Shown piece by piece: positions 11,363 through 23,019 of a stretch of DNA of 64,000 nucleotides. Numbering within the stretch: position 1 is the stretch's first letter; every line of letters starts with the position of its first letter. The translations under genes were made by a program, and so were the position numbers. Below the pieces are notes generated by a model. It was given only the letters and a program-made list of their open reading frames with translations. It was not told where the DNA came from and did no database searches. Source of the stretch: Closterium sp. NIES-65 (Eukaryota; Streptophyta; Zygnematophyceae; Desmidiales; Closteriaceae); contig CANXME010002329.1 in NCBI GenBank assembly GCA_948144175.1, positions 62,001 through 126,000 of the forward strand, written 5' to 3'.

Positions 11363-14300
11363 ATGAGCGCGGCAGCTAGAGCCAACTCAACCGTCGCCTC
11401 GCACACGTCACACGGCTCCATATTCCCGCGGCCCTTCCACCTCCCGCAACCCCCGCTGATCGCGCCGCCGCATATCTCGGCGCAGCACTTCCTCTACCTC
11501 CAGCAGCAGCAGCGCCGCCTGCAGCTCGTACAATCCCTACCCATCCCACAACCCCTCCTCCACCAATCCTCCGTTTCTGCCGGCTCCGCTGCCGCCGCCG
11601 TTCCTCCCGCGGTCTCCGAAGCGCGGCTGCCGGCGCCGGCGTACGACTATGCGACGCACGGCGCGGTGATGACGCCGGAGCAGGTGGAGTCGCTGCGGCG
11701 GCAGATCTCGGTGTACAGCACCATCTGCCAGCAGCTCGTCGCCATGCACCAGGCGCTCACCGCGCAGCACGCGCACTTCACCGGTCAGTCCAGGCGCACG
11801 CGCATCAGCCCGCGCCGCTTACTGTTCACCGCCGTGTCCCGTTTCGTTGCACCGACTCAAACCACTCTGTTCCGTGTTATGAGTGCTTGTCACCTCCCGT
11901 TTTGCGTGTTTCAGTCGTTCATCGTCACGTTATGCAATTTGCAATCGCAAAGGACATAGTCCATCCTATCACAATTCAGTTCGAGCCAGCAAGAAGGTTT
12001 TGTTTTGAAGTCACCTTACGTCACAATAAGGTGGTCGCTCGTGTGTTGACAAATTTGTTCTGGTTGACTACGTGGTTTGGAACACGCGGTTTTATCGGTT
12101 ATCAGCTGCCTTAAAATGGCCGTCTGTATGCTTGTCAAGAGCTGGCGTGTAACCGTTATTTTGTGGTTAACGGTTATCAAAGCACGTCAATTTTCTTTGC
12201 AAGCGCTGACATTCATGCTGTCGCGAGTGCTCTAGTTAGTCCCCACGCTTATCATCTTACCTCGCTGTACCCATGTGTGCGTGTGTTTGTGTGTTTGTAC
12301 ATTCATGCTGTCTTTCCATGTGCTTCGTATAGGCCGTACGCCTTTTAGTCGGTTCATGATCCTGTTTACGCTTCTAAGGCGTATGCGGTGCTAATCCGTG
12401 TACGCTCCGATCGAAACGCGCGCTCAGTTCACTCCCTCTTAAGCCTTGGATTTTCTCCTAACTCGCTTCTTCCCTCCTTCTGACAACCCTGTACTTAATA
12501 TCTTCTCCCGTCTGCGTGTCAGCAGCAGCGGCGGCAGCGGGGGTGCTGGGGCACCTCCCCTTCCCCTACGACCACTACGGCGTCGGTTCCGCCGCCATCG
12601 CCGCGCACCCCAAGACGCGTCAGCGCTGGACGCCGCAACCCGCGCAGCTGCAGATTCTCGAAAAGTACTTTTCGCTCTCCACGGGCACGCCGAATAAGGC
12701 GCGCATTCGGGAGATCACGGCGGAGCTGCAGCAGCACGGTCCGATCTCCGAGACGAACGTTTACAACTGGTTTCAGAACCGCAAAGCGCGGGCGAAGCGG
12801 AAAAACTCGAATCTCGCGAATGGGGGGAGCGGCGGAGGGGAGAAGGAGGTGGTGGGGGGGGAAGCCGCGGGGGCTGTTGTTGCGCATGGGGCGGGGGGGA
12901 AGGGGAGCGCGGGGGCGGGTTGGGGGAGCCAGGGGGAGAAGCGGCACAAGGGTGACTCTTCGGAGAGAATAAAGGATGTGATTGGAGAGGGGGATATGGG
13001 TCTGGTGCGCAGCGGTAGTGTGGCGAGTTCAGGCGGGGGTGACGTCAGCAGGGATCCCGACGGGAGGGCAGGGCACGAGGCGGGCGAGGGCAGCCCCGGG
13101 GGAGTCAGCGCCGCGGGTGGGAGCGGTGGCGGGACGGGAGGGACTTTCACTAGCGCCGGGGAAGGCGGGGGGAACCACACCGCGGAGGGGCAGGAGCGGG
13201 GCGTAGGGTCAGGAGGGGAAGGCGCGGTGGGCATGGGTGAGGCAGCGGCGGGCGCGGGTGGCGCTGCCGGGGGAACGTTGATGGACCGTCAGCATGTGGC
13301 AGACGCTGTGGGGGGAGGCGCCATGGCCGTCAGCGACGTTGCAATCGCAGCAGCGCCTCTAGCGGAAGGGAGCTTGCCACAGTACGGTGGAGAGGGGTGC
13401 GGAGCGGTAGGGTATGAGTCCGTTCAGATGGAAACAGGCTTGTTGGGGGACGCGGTGACAGCCATGCGGACTAGCGCTGCTGCCGCCGCCGCCGCCGCTG
13501 CTGCCGCTGCTGCAACAGTTGCCGATGGTGGTCTAGGGTCGGGTGCTGGTGACAATGGTGTGGGCATGGAAGTGGGCGACAGTGCGAACCAGGGCGGGTG
13601 GCAGGCCGCAGGGGAGGGTGCGCTGCAGCAGGTGGGCGGGCACGTCCCCAGGCAGCAGCAGCAGCGCCATGATGCGCCTGGAGAGGCGGCTTCCGCAGCC
13701 CACGTGGATGCACACGTGCGCATGGACGGGTGTGGGCCAATGAACGTGCAACATGGGGATGGCGCACATCTGGGCGGCAGCGGGGGGATGACTGGCGCGC
13801 ATGCGCACATGGAGGGGGAGGCACAGAGCCACATGCGCGCGCACAGCAGCGAGCACGTGCGCGCGTGGGGCGCGCATGGCGCAGCAGAGGGGGGTGAGTT
13901 GCAGGGCCATGGCCTGGGCGGGCACGGAATGGCGGAAGCTCAGGGGGGCTTCGTGGAAAGCTGCGTGGAAGGGCGGAGTGCGGAGCAGGAAGGGGTGTCC
14001 AGAATAGCAGGCGATCACGGGCAGCCAGCGAGCCTGGCAGCTTCGCCAGCACCTGAAAATACACCTGGGGACGCACCTGGGCAGGACGACATTAACGGAG
14101 GGGGGCACGCGTTGGTGCAGGAGTCGCTAAGACCACAGGGCGACGCGAGCGTAGGCTTACAGCATGAGAGTGAGGCTGGGATTGGGGAGCAGAGGGAGCT
14201 TGGGGCTGTGCAGTGCGGGCAGGCACAGGTGGGGGTCCAGCAGGCAGGGCAAGAGGAGAGTATGGTGGGGCAGCAGCAGGAGGTAGAACAGTGTGTGCAG

Positions 14301-15526
14301 GAGCGGCAGCAGCAGGGCGTGGCGCACGGCAGTGCCGTGGCTCCTCCACTCGCCTGCATGCTTGATCCTGAGCGCACTGCAGAGAGCAGTGTGCATGCAC
14401 AGGGCGACCTGCAGCAGCAGCAGCAGCAGCAGTTGGCTGCCTCGCCTCCACAAGTGATGGTGCCTGCACAGCAGCAGGGCGAGGAGGGTGGGCGGATGGA
14501 AGGGATGGAGGCCGGTGATGTGGTGACAGGGCACGCAGGCCACGACAGGCAAGAGGGGCTCAGCCCGAGTGTTGCTGGGACGGCTGCTGGTAGCGCTGGC
14601 AGTGCAGGCAGTGGCAGTGCTGGTACTGGCATTCTGGATAATGCTGCTGCTGCTGTTGCTGCTGAAGCAACTGATGCTGGTGGTGGCACTGCTGCAGCTG
14701 CTGTTACTGCTGCTGCTGCTGCTGGTGGCGTGGCAGTGATGGATGGTGGTGAGAGTGCAGGTGCTGTGTTGGGTTTCAGTGGAGTGGGTGCAGTGGGCAT
14801 GGGCAGTGAGGTGGGGGCGGAGGCTCAGGAGCCGCAGCACATGTTGATCGACCAAACCATGTTCCACCCACCTCCTCGTAAGTGTCCACTGACCCTCTCC
14901 CCCCCCCTGTTCATGGAATCCAGTCCTCATGCACCTCATTTTAAGTTTGGTACAAAGTTTTCCTAACCTCCGCCCTCTTGTGTGTGTTGTTCCAGCCCCT
15001 CCGGAGGCGACGAGGGCAATGCAGGTGATGATCAACGGCAAGCCGTGGGACGTGCCCATTGGGCTGCTGGATGTGCGCAACAGCTTTGGGGAGGGCGCTA
15101 TGATATTCGATGCACAGGGGTGTGCCGTGCCAACCAACGAGATGGGCATCACTCTGGAGCCTCTGCAGGAAGGCAGCAGCTACACCGTGCAGGGGTGAGG
15201 AAGATCAGCCACTTCCCTTTAGTGTCATTAGTGTCTCCTTTTGCATTGTGGTCTGTGTACGGGTTTGCAGTATCTGTTTGGCTTATGTTAATCCTTCATG
15301 TCTTCTTGCCGCTCATCTTCCCCATTGCTGTTTCCAGGGGTGACATTGCCCTGGTCTCTGATCCCGTTTCTCTGCTACCAGATGGTAAGTCGCATTTGTT
15401 TCCTCCACTCCCTGTTGTCTGAAAACCACACTTCTGTCAAAACGTCAAGCATACTTCGGGTTGCTCATGTTTCCTGTTTGTGTGTGTGCAACAGATGACC
15501 TTGTGCCTGACTCCACGTTGCTTTGA
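11363..15526 (+). CDS. WOX: WUSCHEL-related homeobox (WOX) protein, ancient WOX13-like clade
   Basis: Exons 11363-11783, 12523-14877, 14996-15194, 15338-15384 and 15495-15526 join in phase to 1017 residues. An upstream in-frame ATG at 11252 would add 37. The homeodomain is at about 173-236: [16 protein letters not shown], then TELQ-type helix 2 ([17 protein letters not shown]) and recognition helix [26 protein letters not shown] is typical of the basal WOX13-type group. Upstream, [20 protein letters not shown] is a QLQ-like helix. The tail after a 700-residue low-complexity stretch (Gly, Gln, Ala runs) ends in a folded block: [20 protein letters not shown], then [20 protein letters not shown]. 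From memory this resembles a C-terminal block shared by ancient-clade WOX proteins. It is a nuclear transcription factor linked to cell division and stem-cell fate. The length is several times that of most WOX proteins. Confidence 0.92.
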
Positions 15527-15947
15527 GTTGCACACTTGTTTTCAAGACATGCACCGGCGGGGTGTGCTTGTTTGGACACCTCCACCAGCCTGCAAGACTG
15601 TTACGAGCATTTGGAAAATTTGCCAGTTAATGTTGCCCCAGACAGATGTAGCCGTGTAGATAATTATTGTCAATTTTAGTTGAAGGTAGGGTGGTGGTTG
15701 CATGCTGGTACGGTATTAGTATGGTAACTTCTGGCTTTTCATGCAGCATCTGACTCCTGCACTGTACTACTGGTAGTTGTCAGATTAATGGAGACCCCAA
15801 TATCATGCTTGTACGTACAGCTGCATGTGACACTTGCATCACTTCTCATCTATCATGGGGCCATGCCTTCCTCTGAGAAATTGATTTGGATGTGCCCATG
15901 GTGTTTTGACCAGCACGTGGCCAGCTGTTGTCTTGTTTTGGTTGAAC
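15527..15947. other. Short tail-to-tail spacer between WOX and LysM genes
   Basis: About 420 bp that should hold the 3' UTRs and polyadenylation signals of two converging genes. It is AT-richer than the exons, with no open frame of note. Confidence 0.5.
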
Positions 15948-16949
15948 TTATGGGATGAGGATCACATCATCTGCACAGAAGGTATACAATGGTCAATCCC
16001 TCAGTTGAATTAAGCAGCACTCTGCAAAAGCATAAGAAGCTTTCACTGCACCCACCAGCCTTTATCACGTTTGGGTCTTCAATGTTGTTGATTTCCAATA
16101 TCGCTGCCACTGTAGTATAGTACCTTCTTGCAATGCCATAAAGAGTGTCACCCTGCAAAGTACAACACGTGAATCACTCAAACGCATACATGGTGTTTCC
16201 CATCTTGAGGTGAACGAACATAAATTCACAATTACCTGCTGAATAGTGTACATGCGAGGAATCCACAGGGTCTGTCCTTGATGGATAGTATCAGACCGCA
16301 GGTTGTTAGCCTGAAAAGAAGAATGCAGGTCGAGAAAACAATGGGCTGGCATGAGGTGCAAAAGTGGTATGGCGAGAAACGCTCAAAACTTGCCCTCAGG
16401 AGTTCCTTACCTGTGCAATCACATCCACTGAAGACCCGAAGGAGCGAGAAATAGCGGATAGCGAGTCACCCCTTTCGACGACATAGTATGAACGGCCCTC
16501 AATGTTTTCTAGTCCTGGAAATACGGAATAAACAGCCACGGTAGGTGCCGTGAGTAGGCCTCGTAAATGTAATGTTTCAATATTCTGCTCTTTGAGAAAT
16601 GGTATGTGCTCAACAAGGATGCGCACAGCTTACCACCACCACCACCGAACGGCCGCGAGCGATTAGCGAGCACAAGGAGAGATGCGCCTGCGCCAGTTGC
16701 GGCAGCGCCAACGAGGTTTCGACGAGAGAATAACGAAGACTCTTCGGACAAGGGTCTGAAGCGGAAACGCTGAGTATTTCGTGGAGCCAAAGGGACAGCA
16801 AATCGTGAGCCAAGGGAGAGCGGCTTTTGAAGGGAAAGCGCAAACGTGGGCATGATGGAAGGGTTGCGCGGGTGCGCGTGACAAGAAGAAAACACGAGGA
16901 CGCTGGAGGAGGATGAAGCCGGAAGAAGAAGTGAAAGAGAGCTTGACAT
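15948..16949 (-). CDS. Organelle-targeted protein with two LysM domains
   Basis: Exons 16949-16634, 16514-16411, 16310-16236, 16152-16056 and a 23-bp terminal exon 15970-15948 give 204 residues. Residues 1 to about 60 look like a plastid transit peptide (Ser- and Arg-rich, almost no acidic residues), followed by a short hydrophobic stretch (LVGAAATGAGASLLVLA). Two LysM motifs follow in tandem: YVVERGDSLSAISRSFG...LWIP, and YTIQQGDTLYGIARRYYTTV...VILIP. LysM domains bind N-acetylglucosamine-containing glycans such as peptidoglycan or chitin. With no kinase domain or secretory signal, a plastid role is more likely than immune signalling; this is inference. The last exon was found because it alone completes the second domain (DVILIP, stop). 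The gene shares a 634-bp divergent promoter region with the next gene. Confidence 0.82.
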
Positions 16950-17583
16950 GGAACTGGTACCAAAAGACGCGATAGTTACTTGTGACCCAGGGAAATAAAA
17001 TTAACTGTGGAACGACATGGTCCTGATGGACTGGCACCCTCGAAAATGCAAGGCAGATTGACACATTGAAGCACAACATTCTCGGAAGAGCAGGACTGAT
17101 CTTTATCGCGTACAGGTTCGAAACACCACATCAGAAATTGTTTTTGCTTCAAACAGATGCCTGGCCACACATTTTCAACCCAGTCCCTCGATAATCAAGG
17201 GAGAACCCATCTCAGCGGTTTCGGCTTCAGCTAAGAAGGGCCGTTGGGTTTCGACTTCGCGACCTCTTCCCTTCCTGTGTTCGTCATTCCGTTCTTCCGT
17301 TTTTGGGCGCTGGCGCTTGGCGCATTTCAACTGGCATGGCGACGTCAGTGCTCGAAATGGCTGCAGGAGCGACGATCGGTCTGATTGTCTGTCCCAGAGC
17401 CTCTTTCGTTGCTCGTCCGAGGTAGCAATCAACGGACTTCTCTTACACGTAGCTAACGATTCCATTTACACCGTACTGCGTCGATGAATTGAGCTCTTAT
17501 CGTGCCATTCTCATTCACGATCGCGTCGCGTTTATCCTTCTGTCGGCATTGCGTCTTCCAGGCCAGCTGCCCACCAATGCAGC
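16950..17583. promoter_or_regulatory. Bidirectional promoter region (LysM / plastid protein)
   Basis: The two head-to-head genes have start codons only 634 bp apart, so both promoters must lie here. Minus-strand open frames in this stretch (17175-17465 and others) are not supported by any domain. No single element can be named with confidence. Confidence 0.45.
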
Positions 17584-19572
17584 ATGAAGAGCCTCAAATC
17601 CACGTCATTGTGTGGTGCGTCCTTCTCAATGCGAGGCACGTCAACAGCTGGAGCAGCAGCAATCTGTGTCGGAAAGGGAGTGTGTGTGGTTGCTGCTACA
17701 GGGTTTGGGAAGCCGGGTGGTGGTAAGGGCAAAGGAGACACGAAGGATGCGGAGAAATCCCTTAAGTCAACGATGGAGCTTGATAAGTTCATTGATCAGC
17801 TCAGAAGCGCAGGCGATTATGAGGTCCGACTCCCCTGCTTGTTGGGTACATAATCAGTCGTTCACCTTGGAACTTCGCTGGCTTGGCGAGTTTCACTGTT
17901 TTTTCCCAACAACGCACGGAAAACTTGCAAGCTGCAACCTCCTTTCAGTTGTTTTGGGTCCCTAACCGATTTCGTGGATATCAATTCTAACCCAGGCTGA
18001 CGCTCCCACTCCTTGTACCGCATTGTTTTGCCATGTTTCAGCTGCCCCTTCTGGTGGCTGAAAATGTGCTTGCCTTTGATCAGAAGTTTTGGCTTCGACT
18101 GGTCACACGGGCCGAGTCAAGCTCTTCGGTGGATGACAGGGTATGCAGAATGGATGCTAAGCTCTCACATCATAATTACCGCTTTATCCATGATCTCTCT
18201 CACCCATTTTTTCTGAACACCGACTCTGTGTGCCTGTGTGCGTGCTCCATAGAGGGATTTTGAGGAGCTGGCCCGGAATGTGATGGAAATGGTGGAAAAG
18301 GTGGTCAAGAAAACGCATGTAAGATGTCAATTATTCACTGCATCTGTGTATGGAAAATATCGTGCCACTTTTCAGCATACATGCTACCTTCTTTTGTAAG
18401 ATTAGAAGTTTTTGTCACTTCAAACCCTGCCTACATATTGTTTCAGGAAAACATGGACAGCACCAGTGATGCATTGGCATCCATGCTTAGACAGCTTGGA
18501 GACGACAATGAAGAAATCTCTTGGCCTCCTTCAGGGGAGGTTTTGGCCAAGCTGCGACAGGTTTGTAATTCTCATACCACCTCTGTACAGACTGGAGCTC
18601 GTGGTAATATGGAGACTTCTGGTGGCATTTGCAGGCACTTCTATGCAACCAGTTTTTACCCACGTGGAACACCCTTGTTCTCTGTTCTGCCAATTTTCAG
18701 GAAGTCGAGCAATGGGATGAGGATGGCCGCATTGATGAGAAGTTTCTTGCCTCAGTGTCAGCTCAATTGAGACAGGTATTTCCAACAATACATGTGTCCA
18801 GTCCTTTTCCCTGGTAGTTTATTCATGTAAGAGAGTTTCACACAGGCTGTTGCTGTGTTCTATTGTGCAGGCTACAGAGGCCACAGATAAGCCTGGGCTT
18901 GTGGCCATCTTGCAGAAGGTCCTTCAGTTGTACGCCTCAGCTCGTCTAGGTCGAAGGAGCTATGCAACTCGCCGTATGTACTCCTTGTACACGTTGAAGT
19001 CGTGTATAATGTTTATTTTTTCTTACAGTATTTAAGCCTGTGCAATGTTTACCTGTCCTCTCCCATATCTGTGCAGGTGATGGTACCATTGATGAGGCTG
19101 AGAAGTTTCTGGAAGCACTGATACAAGGTGTGAAAAGAATGTTTTTGAAGAGACAAACCATACAAAGCATAAGCAGCTACATTGCACAGCAGCTACTTGA
19201 AAGAATGGCTGACACAATTGAAAAAACATGCTTGCAGCTCCTGAAGAGACTTGGGACTCTCTTCTTCAAACCCGCCTCACTTGTGGAGGTGGAAGTCTTC
19301 CAGAAGCTGATTTGTATACCGCCCTCGAGAAGAGGGCAGAGAGACTCTTCATGCGCACTGTAAGTAGACACTGCTCTGACCTTTCTTCAACTGCAACTTC
19401 AATGCTCCCATCCGTCCATCCGTCTAATTGCCTTTCAACTGCAACGACTCTTCACCTGCAGGAAAGCGGCTCATATGAGCAGAGAATACTGGGAGAGTAC
19501 TTGAAAGAACTGGAGGCACGAGCCCGAGCAGTTGCTGCTGCCTACTCCACACCTCCTCAGCTGCCATCCTGA
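17584..19572 (+). CDS. Conserved plastid protein of unknown function (At4g37920-like)
   Basis: Nine exons (17584-17823, 18042-18140, 18253-18318, 18447-18560, 18701-18775, 18871-18973, 19077-19127, 19238-19359, 19462-19572) give 326 residues with every phase consistent. The first 50 residues resemble a transit peptide. The mature protein is all-helical in appearance, with conserved-looking blocks LPLLVAENVLAFDQKFWLRL, EEISWPPSGEVLAKL, GLVAILQKVLQLYASARL, APEETWDSLL and GSYEQRILGEYLKELEARA. I recall a plant chloroplast protein family of unknown function (Arabidopsis At4g37920) with the same order of blocks, but cannot confirm it here. No catalytic motif is visible. The donor of exon 1 (GAG/GTCCGA) is weak. 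The gene stops 60 bp from the end of the AP2 gene on the opposite strand. Confidence 0.8.
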
Positions 19573-19632
19573 ACAGCGGACATAAAAGCTTGAATCCAGG
19601 GTAGCGGTACTGCAAATTCAGTGAATCATTGG

Positions 19633-21509
19633 CTAAAAAAATCCACCCAGAGAAAGTAGGCATGAGCTTGTGATAGGCTTCCTTTCCACACGCTTGAAGG
19701 GGCTTCTTGCATTGTGAGAGAATGCTGGCTGTTGCACCTCCGATCCAGAGGATCCTCGTTTGCAATGATCAGGTACCTGGATAGAATGAAGAAAGCAATT
19801 ATTTCAATATCCATGTCAAGACAGTGAAATAGTGCTCTGTAGTAGGCTGGAACATACAGGAACATGTGTTGCGCCATGGCACTTCAATGCCTTGTCGTCC
19901 AATGCCCAAAGCCCTGAACAGCAAAACCTTTTGGTGAAATTTAAAATCGTATTGGCCAACAAGGAAACACAAATGAAGCAATCAGAAAAGACATACCTGG
20001 TTGTGATGTTGCCAAGTGAGCAGTTGGCCTGTAAATCAGGGCATGCTGCTGAATCAACCTTGGGTGTACCATGCTCCCAGAAAAGCAGGCTAAAACAGAA
20101 CCGTCTCTGACATTATGTTTCTCTTGCACTTCACAGCCCTGGAGAAAAACACAGGCACAACTAATATCAGATTCTGTGTAGATCAAAAACTAGTCCTCTG
20201 CAAATAGTCAATTTCTTACCTCCATGTAGGGCTCATGTGGCATGTGCAGACTCCCCATATCGTGCAGCCCATTCTGCATGCGCCTCTTCTTCGCATGGCG
20301 CGGTGTGGCCTTGCCTTCTGTCCCAACAAGGAGAGGCTGCGGAGGGGCAACAAGGACACGTGACCCCTTTTGCAGCTGCACTGAGGGTGTTTGCCCCTGG
20401 TGACCAGCACTGTCGACTGCTTGCAGTTGAGTTCCTGGCAGCTTGAAGGACGGAATGCTCGAGTTGAAAATGAAGCTTGAGTTACTCCCATTGTCACATG
20501 GAAGGAAGTGCCATGGAGAAACTCCATTGACAGATGGTGACTTACCATTAACCGCACAAGTTGCATGCAAACCTGCATACGAACAATGACGGGCTTTTAG
20601 ACCAGTTACATAAGAATCCTCAAACATCCAAATCTCAGTTCAAGTACCATTCTGGTTCCCTCGAGGTGATTCCTTCTTGTTAGCAAGCTTGCTAAGTCTG
20701 CGCCTGTGCTTCGCCTCCGCCCTGAGAGAGAAAATGACTTGCTCAGCTGGTAGCATCTCCAAAACTGGAACCTCGTCCCCATATTCTGCGAATTACACTT
20801 CAGATGTTAAAAGGGCTAAAAAGGTCTACCAAAAAGACACAGCCCATAAATTTACATTGTGGAAAAGTCGATACCTGAAAGGGGGAGGTTGATTGTTGTG
20901 CATTGCCTCCCAAAAATTGAAATCGCAGCTCTGTCATGAGCCCTTGCTGCGTCCTTCTCGTCGTCCCAATTTCCAAGATATCTGCAAACGACATGCCAAG
21001 TTGTTGAATGATGGAGAAAAACCAACAAATCACAGCGTGTAAAGACAGAGGTGTACATTTTTCGCCTGGAGTTGTAGAGGTAGGCTTCCCATCTGCCGCT
21101 TGGATCAGAAGACACTCCCGAGAACCTGTGCTTCTTCGTCTGATCCACTTCAAATTCCGTACTCTGAGGAGGAGTCACTGGCGCCAATGAGTTCTCTGGA
21201 GTAAGTGTCACCCTGCAGAGGATACGTTTGATGGACATGAGTGAAAAAGTTTCAAACCAAACCACAGTAGCATTTCAAAGGACAACTCCCTTACTTTGTA
21301 GCTCCTCCAATTGCATCCGTCTTCCCCAAATCAAGCTTCAATCTCTTGCTCGCCGGTTCATATGTTAAGCTCGACCTTGGCATTGCAGGAACCAGGTCAG
21401 GCATACTGCTGAGTGACTCCTGAACGGATGCCATCGGAAACTTTGCGGAATCGGTAGATGTTGGCGTGTAGGGAGAGCCTAACGTCAGGTTAAGCTGGTC
21501 AAAGTCCAT
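19633..21509 (-). CDS. AP2-domain transcription factor with a single split AP2 domain
   Basis: Eight exons (21509-21295, 21212-21057, 20981-20875, 20785-20648, 20572-20220, 20138-19997, 19913-19858, 19776-19633) give 436 residues in consistent phase. The single AP2 domain (about 98-157) is formed only when exons 2 and 3 are joined: HRFSGVSSDPSGRWEAYLYN, then RKIYLGNWDDEKDAARAHDR and AAISIFG. The absence of the usual short ERF spacing, and GRW/YLG/AARAHDRAAI, place it nearer the AP2/ANT type than the ERF type. A following block (EYGDEVPVLEMLPAEQVIFS, then LRAEAKHRRRLSKLANKK) looks conserved and basic, possibly a nuclear signal. The remainder is Ser/Pro/Gln-rich. A DNA-binding regulator is inferred; targets are unknown. 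Two-domain AP2 proteins are usual in this subfamily, so the single domain is notable. Confidence 0.85.
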
Positions 21510-23019
21510 TTACAATGAGCAGAAACTTCTAGCTTCTGCTGTAATACTGGGCAGCCACCAGAATGGTCCGAGATTTGAAAAGGAGGTGGAGAAGAAGTCC
21601 TCGGAATGGCTAAGCGGAGATGCGCAACGGAAATAAAATGTTGCTTCACGATATGACAACCTGTGCTAGCTGGGCCTCCGATTGTAATCGACAGCCACCG
21701 CCACCAGGTTGCTTAAGGTGGGACAGACACGGCAAACGTCACCCTGGCTCACCGAAACAAGCTCGAGGTGATGGCCATCACTCAATCGATGAACTCATTC
21801 ACTGAAGCCTACAACTGGGCGGCCGGCTTTGGTATGTAAGCAGCGACAACAGCCACCAGTTAAGTAGGAGCCCGTAGATTCGACACTGCTCTCTCTTGCC
21901 ATTGCTGCTGTGTCCTCCAGAGACTTTGATTCTCGGGCGGGCGTCCTTGATCTTCTGCAATTGTCGCGAGCATCTCGATGGGACGAATCTGACTCATGAA
22001 AGCCTGATTGGCATCTGTGTTTCTCTTAAATGATTAATGCATTCAGGTCGGCATTGCCTTGTCAACCCACCCTTCGTGATTAACTCAGGGGCACTACCTA
22101 GGTCTCTTGGGTCTCCAAAGGGCAAGAAAGAATCCATTCGAATGACACGTCAGGAGTCCAAATCCCACCGGATCAAGGAATGCATGCTTCCTGCACGTGG
22201 CGGTGATAGGCTGACGCATGGCGATATTCACGTGAGCGAAACAGCGGGAACTGGTGGTAAGCCACTATACATTTCACTCTGCCCCCTCTTAAGTCATGAT
22301 AGCTCTCCTCTCAGTCTAGCTGCTGATCGGCAATCACAGGTGGCAGTGCCAGCAAACTCGTGCTCGCCTCCTGCATGCGTGAAGCCACGCAGGTAGCTCT
22401 CAAGAATTTCTGGATAGAAGAGCGGATCTAGGCAGGTGGCCGTCAGAAGTAAAATATATAGGAGCACTTGCACGGAAAAGGGCCACAAGCGGTGCGAGCA
22501 ATCTAGCACAGAACAATTTGGTGTGGCTGAGATGTGTTGCGCTCTTTATTGAGTTCTCTTTGAAGCAAGGAGTGTGATAAATACAGCATTTCTTATCTTA
22601 GTTGGCACAAAACCTGACTATGGCTACTTCTGCTAGCTAGTTACAACTGGATGTGCGTGATCCCTAAAACGCTTTCCATTTTCTTGGGGAATATTCTGGT
22701 GGTGTAGGAGAGCAGTTTTTGGCTGCACAAACACATGCTGACCTGATTTACGTCGGTTCCCTGGGTTTTTTCAACGATTAGTAGTGAAGGCAATGTAGGA
22801 GATTATGTGAGTTGTGTTTGGGTAGTACTGCGATCAATAACGGAGATGCTGGAAAATCAAGGTGATCTGTTCATCAGACTCCTCCTGGCACTTCGCATCG
22901 CATGCTTCCTGATCTGTAGATAGAGCCTGGTTTCAATACCACTCTGTGGTAGCTATAACTAGCCATTGACACGCCTTTTCCGCTGCCATAATCCGTACCT
23001 GAAACCGGTGGTATCCACG
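21510..23019. other. Divergent intergenic region, no gene recognised
   Basis: About 1.5 kb upstream of both the AP2 gene (leftward) and the EH-protein gene (rightward). Open frames of 61-119 codons (21620-21805, 22037-22396) have no recognisable domains. The part 22540-22900 is AT-rich. Confidence 0.5.

Noticed and set aside
17584-19572. First read as a PEX19-like protein
   Set aside because: The fully joined protein lacks the PEX19 C-terminal region and CaaX end. The block order fits a plastid family better.
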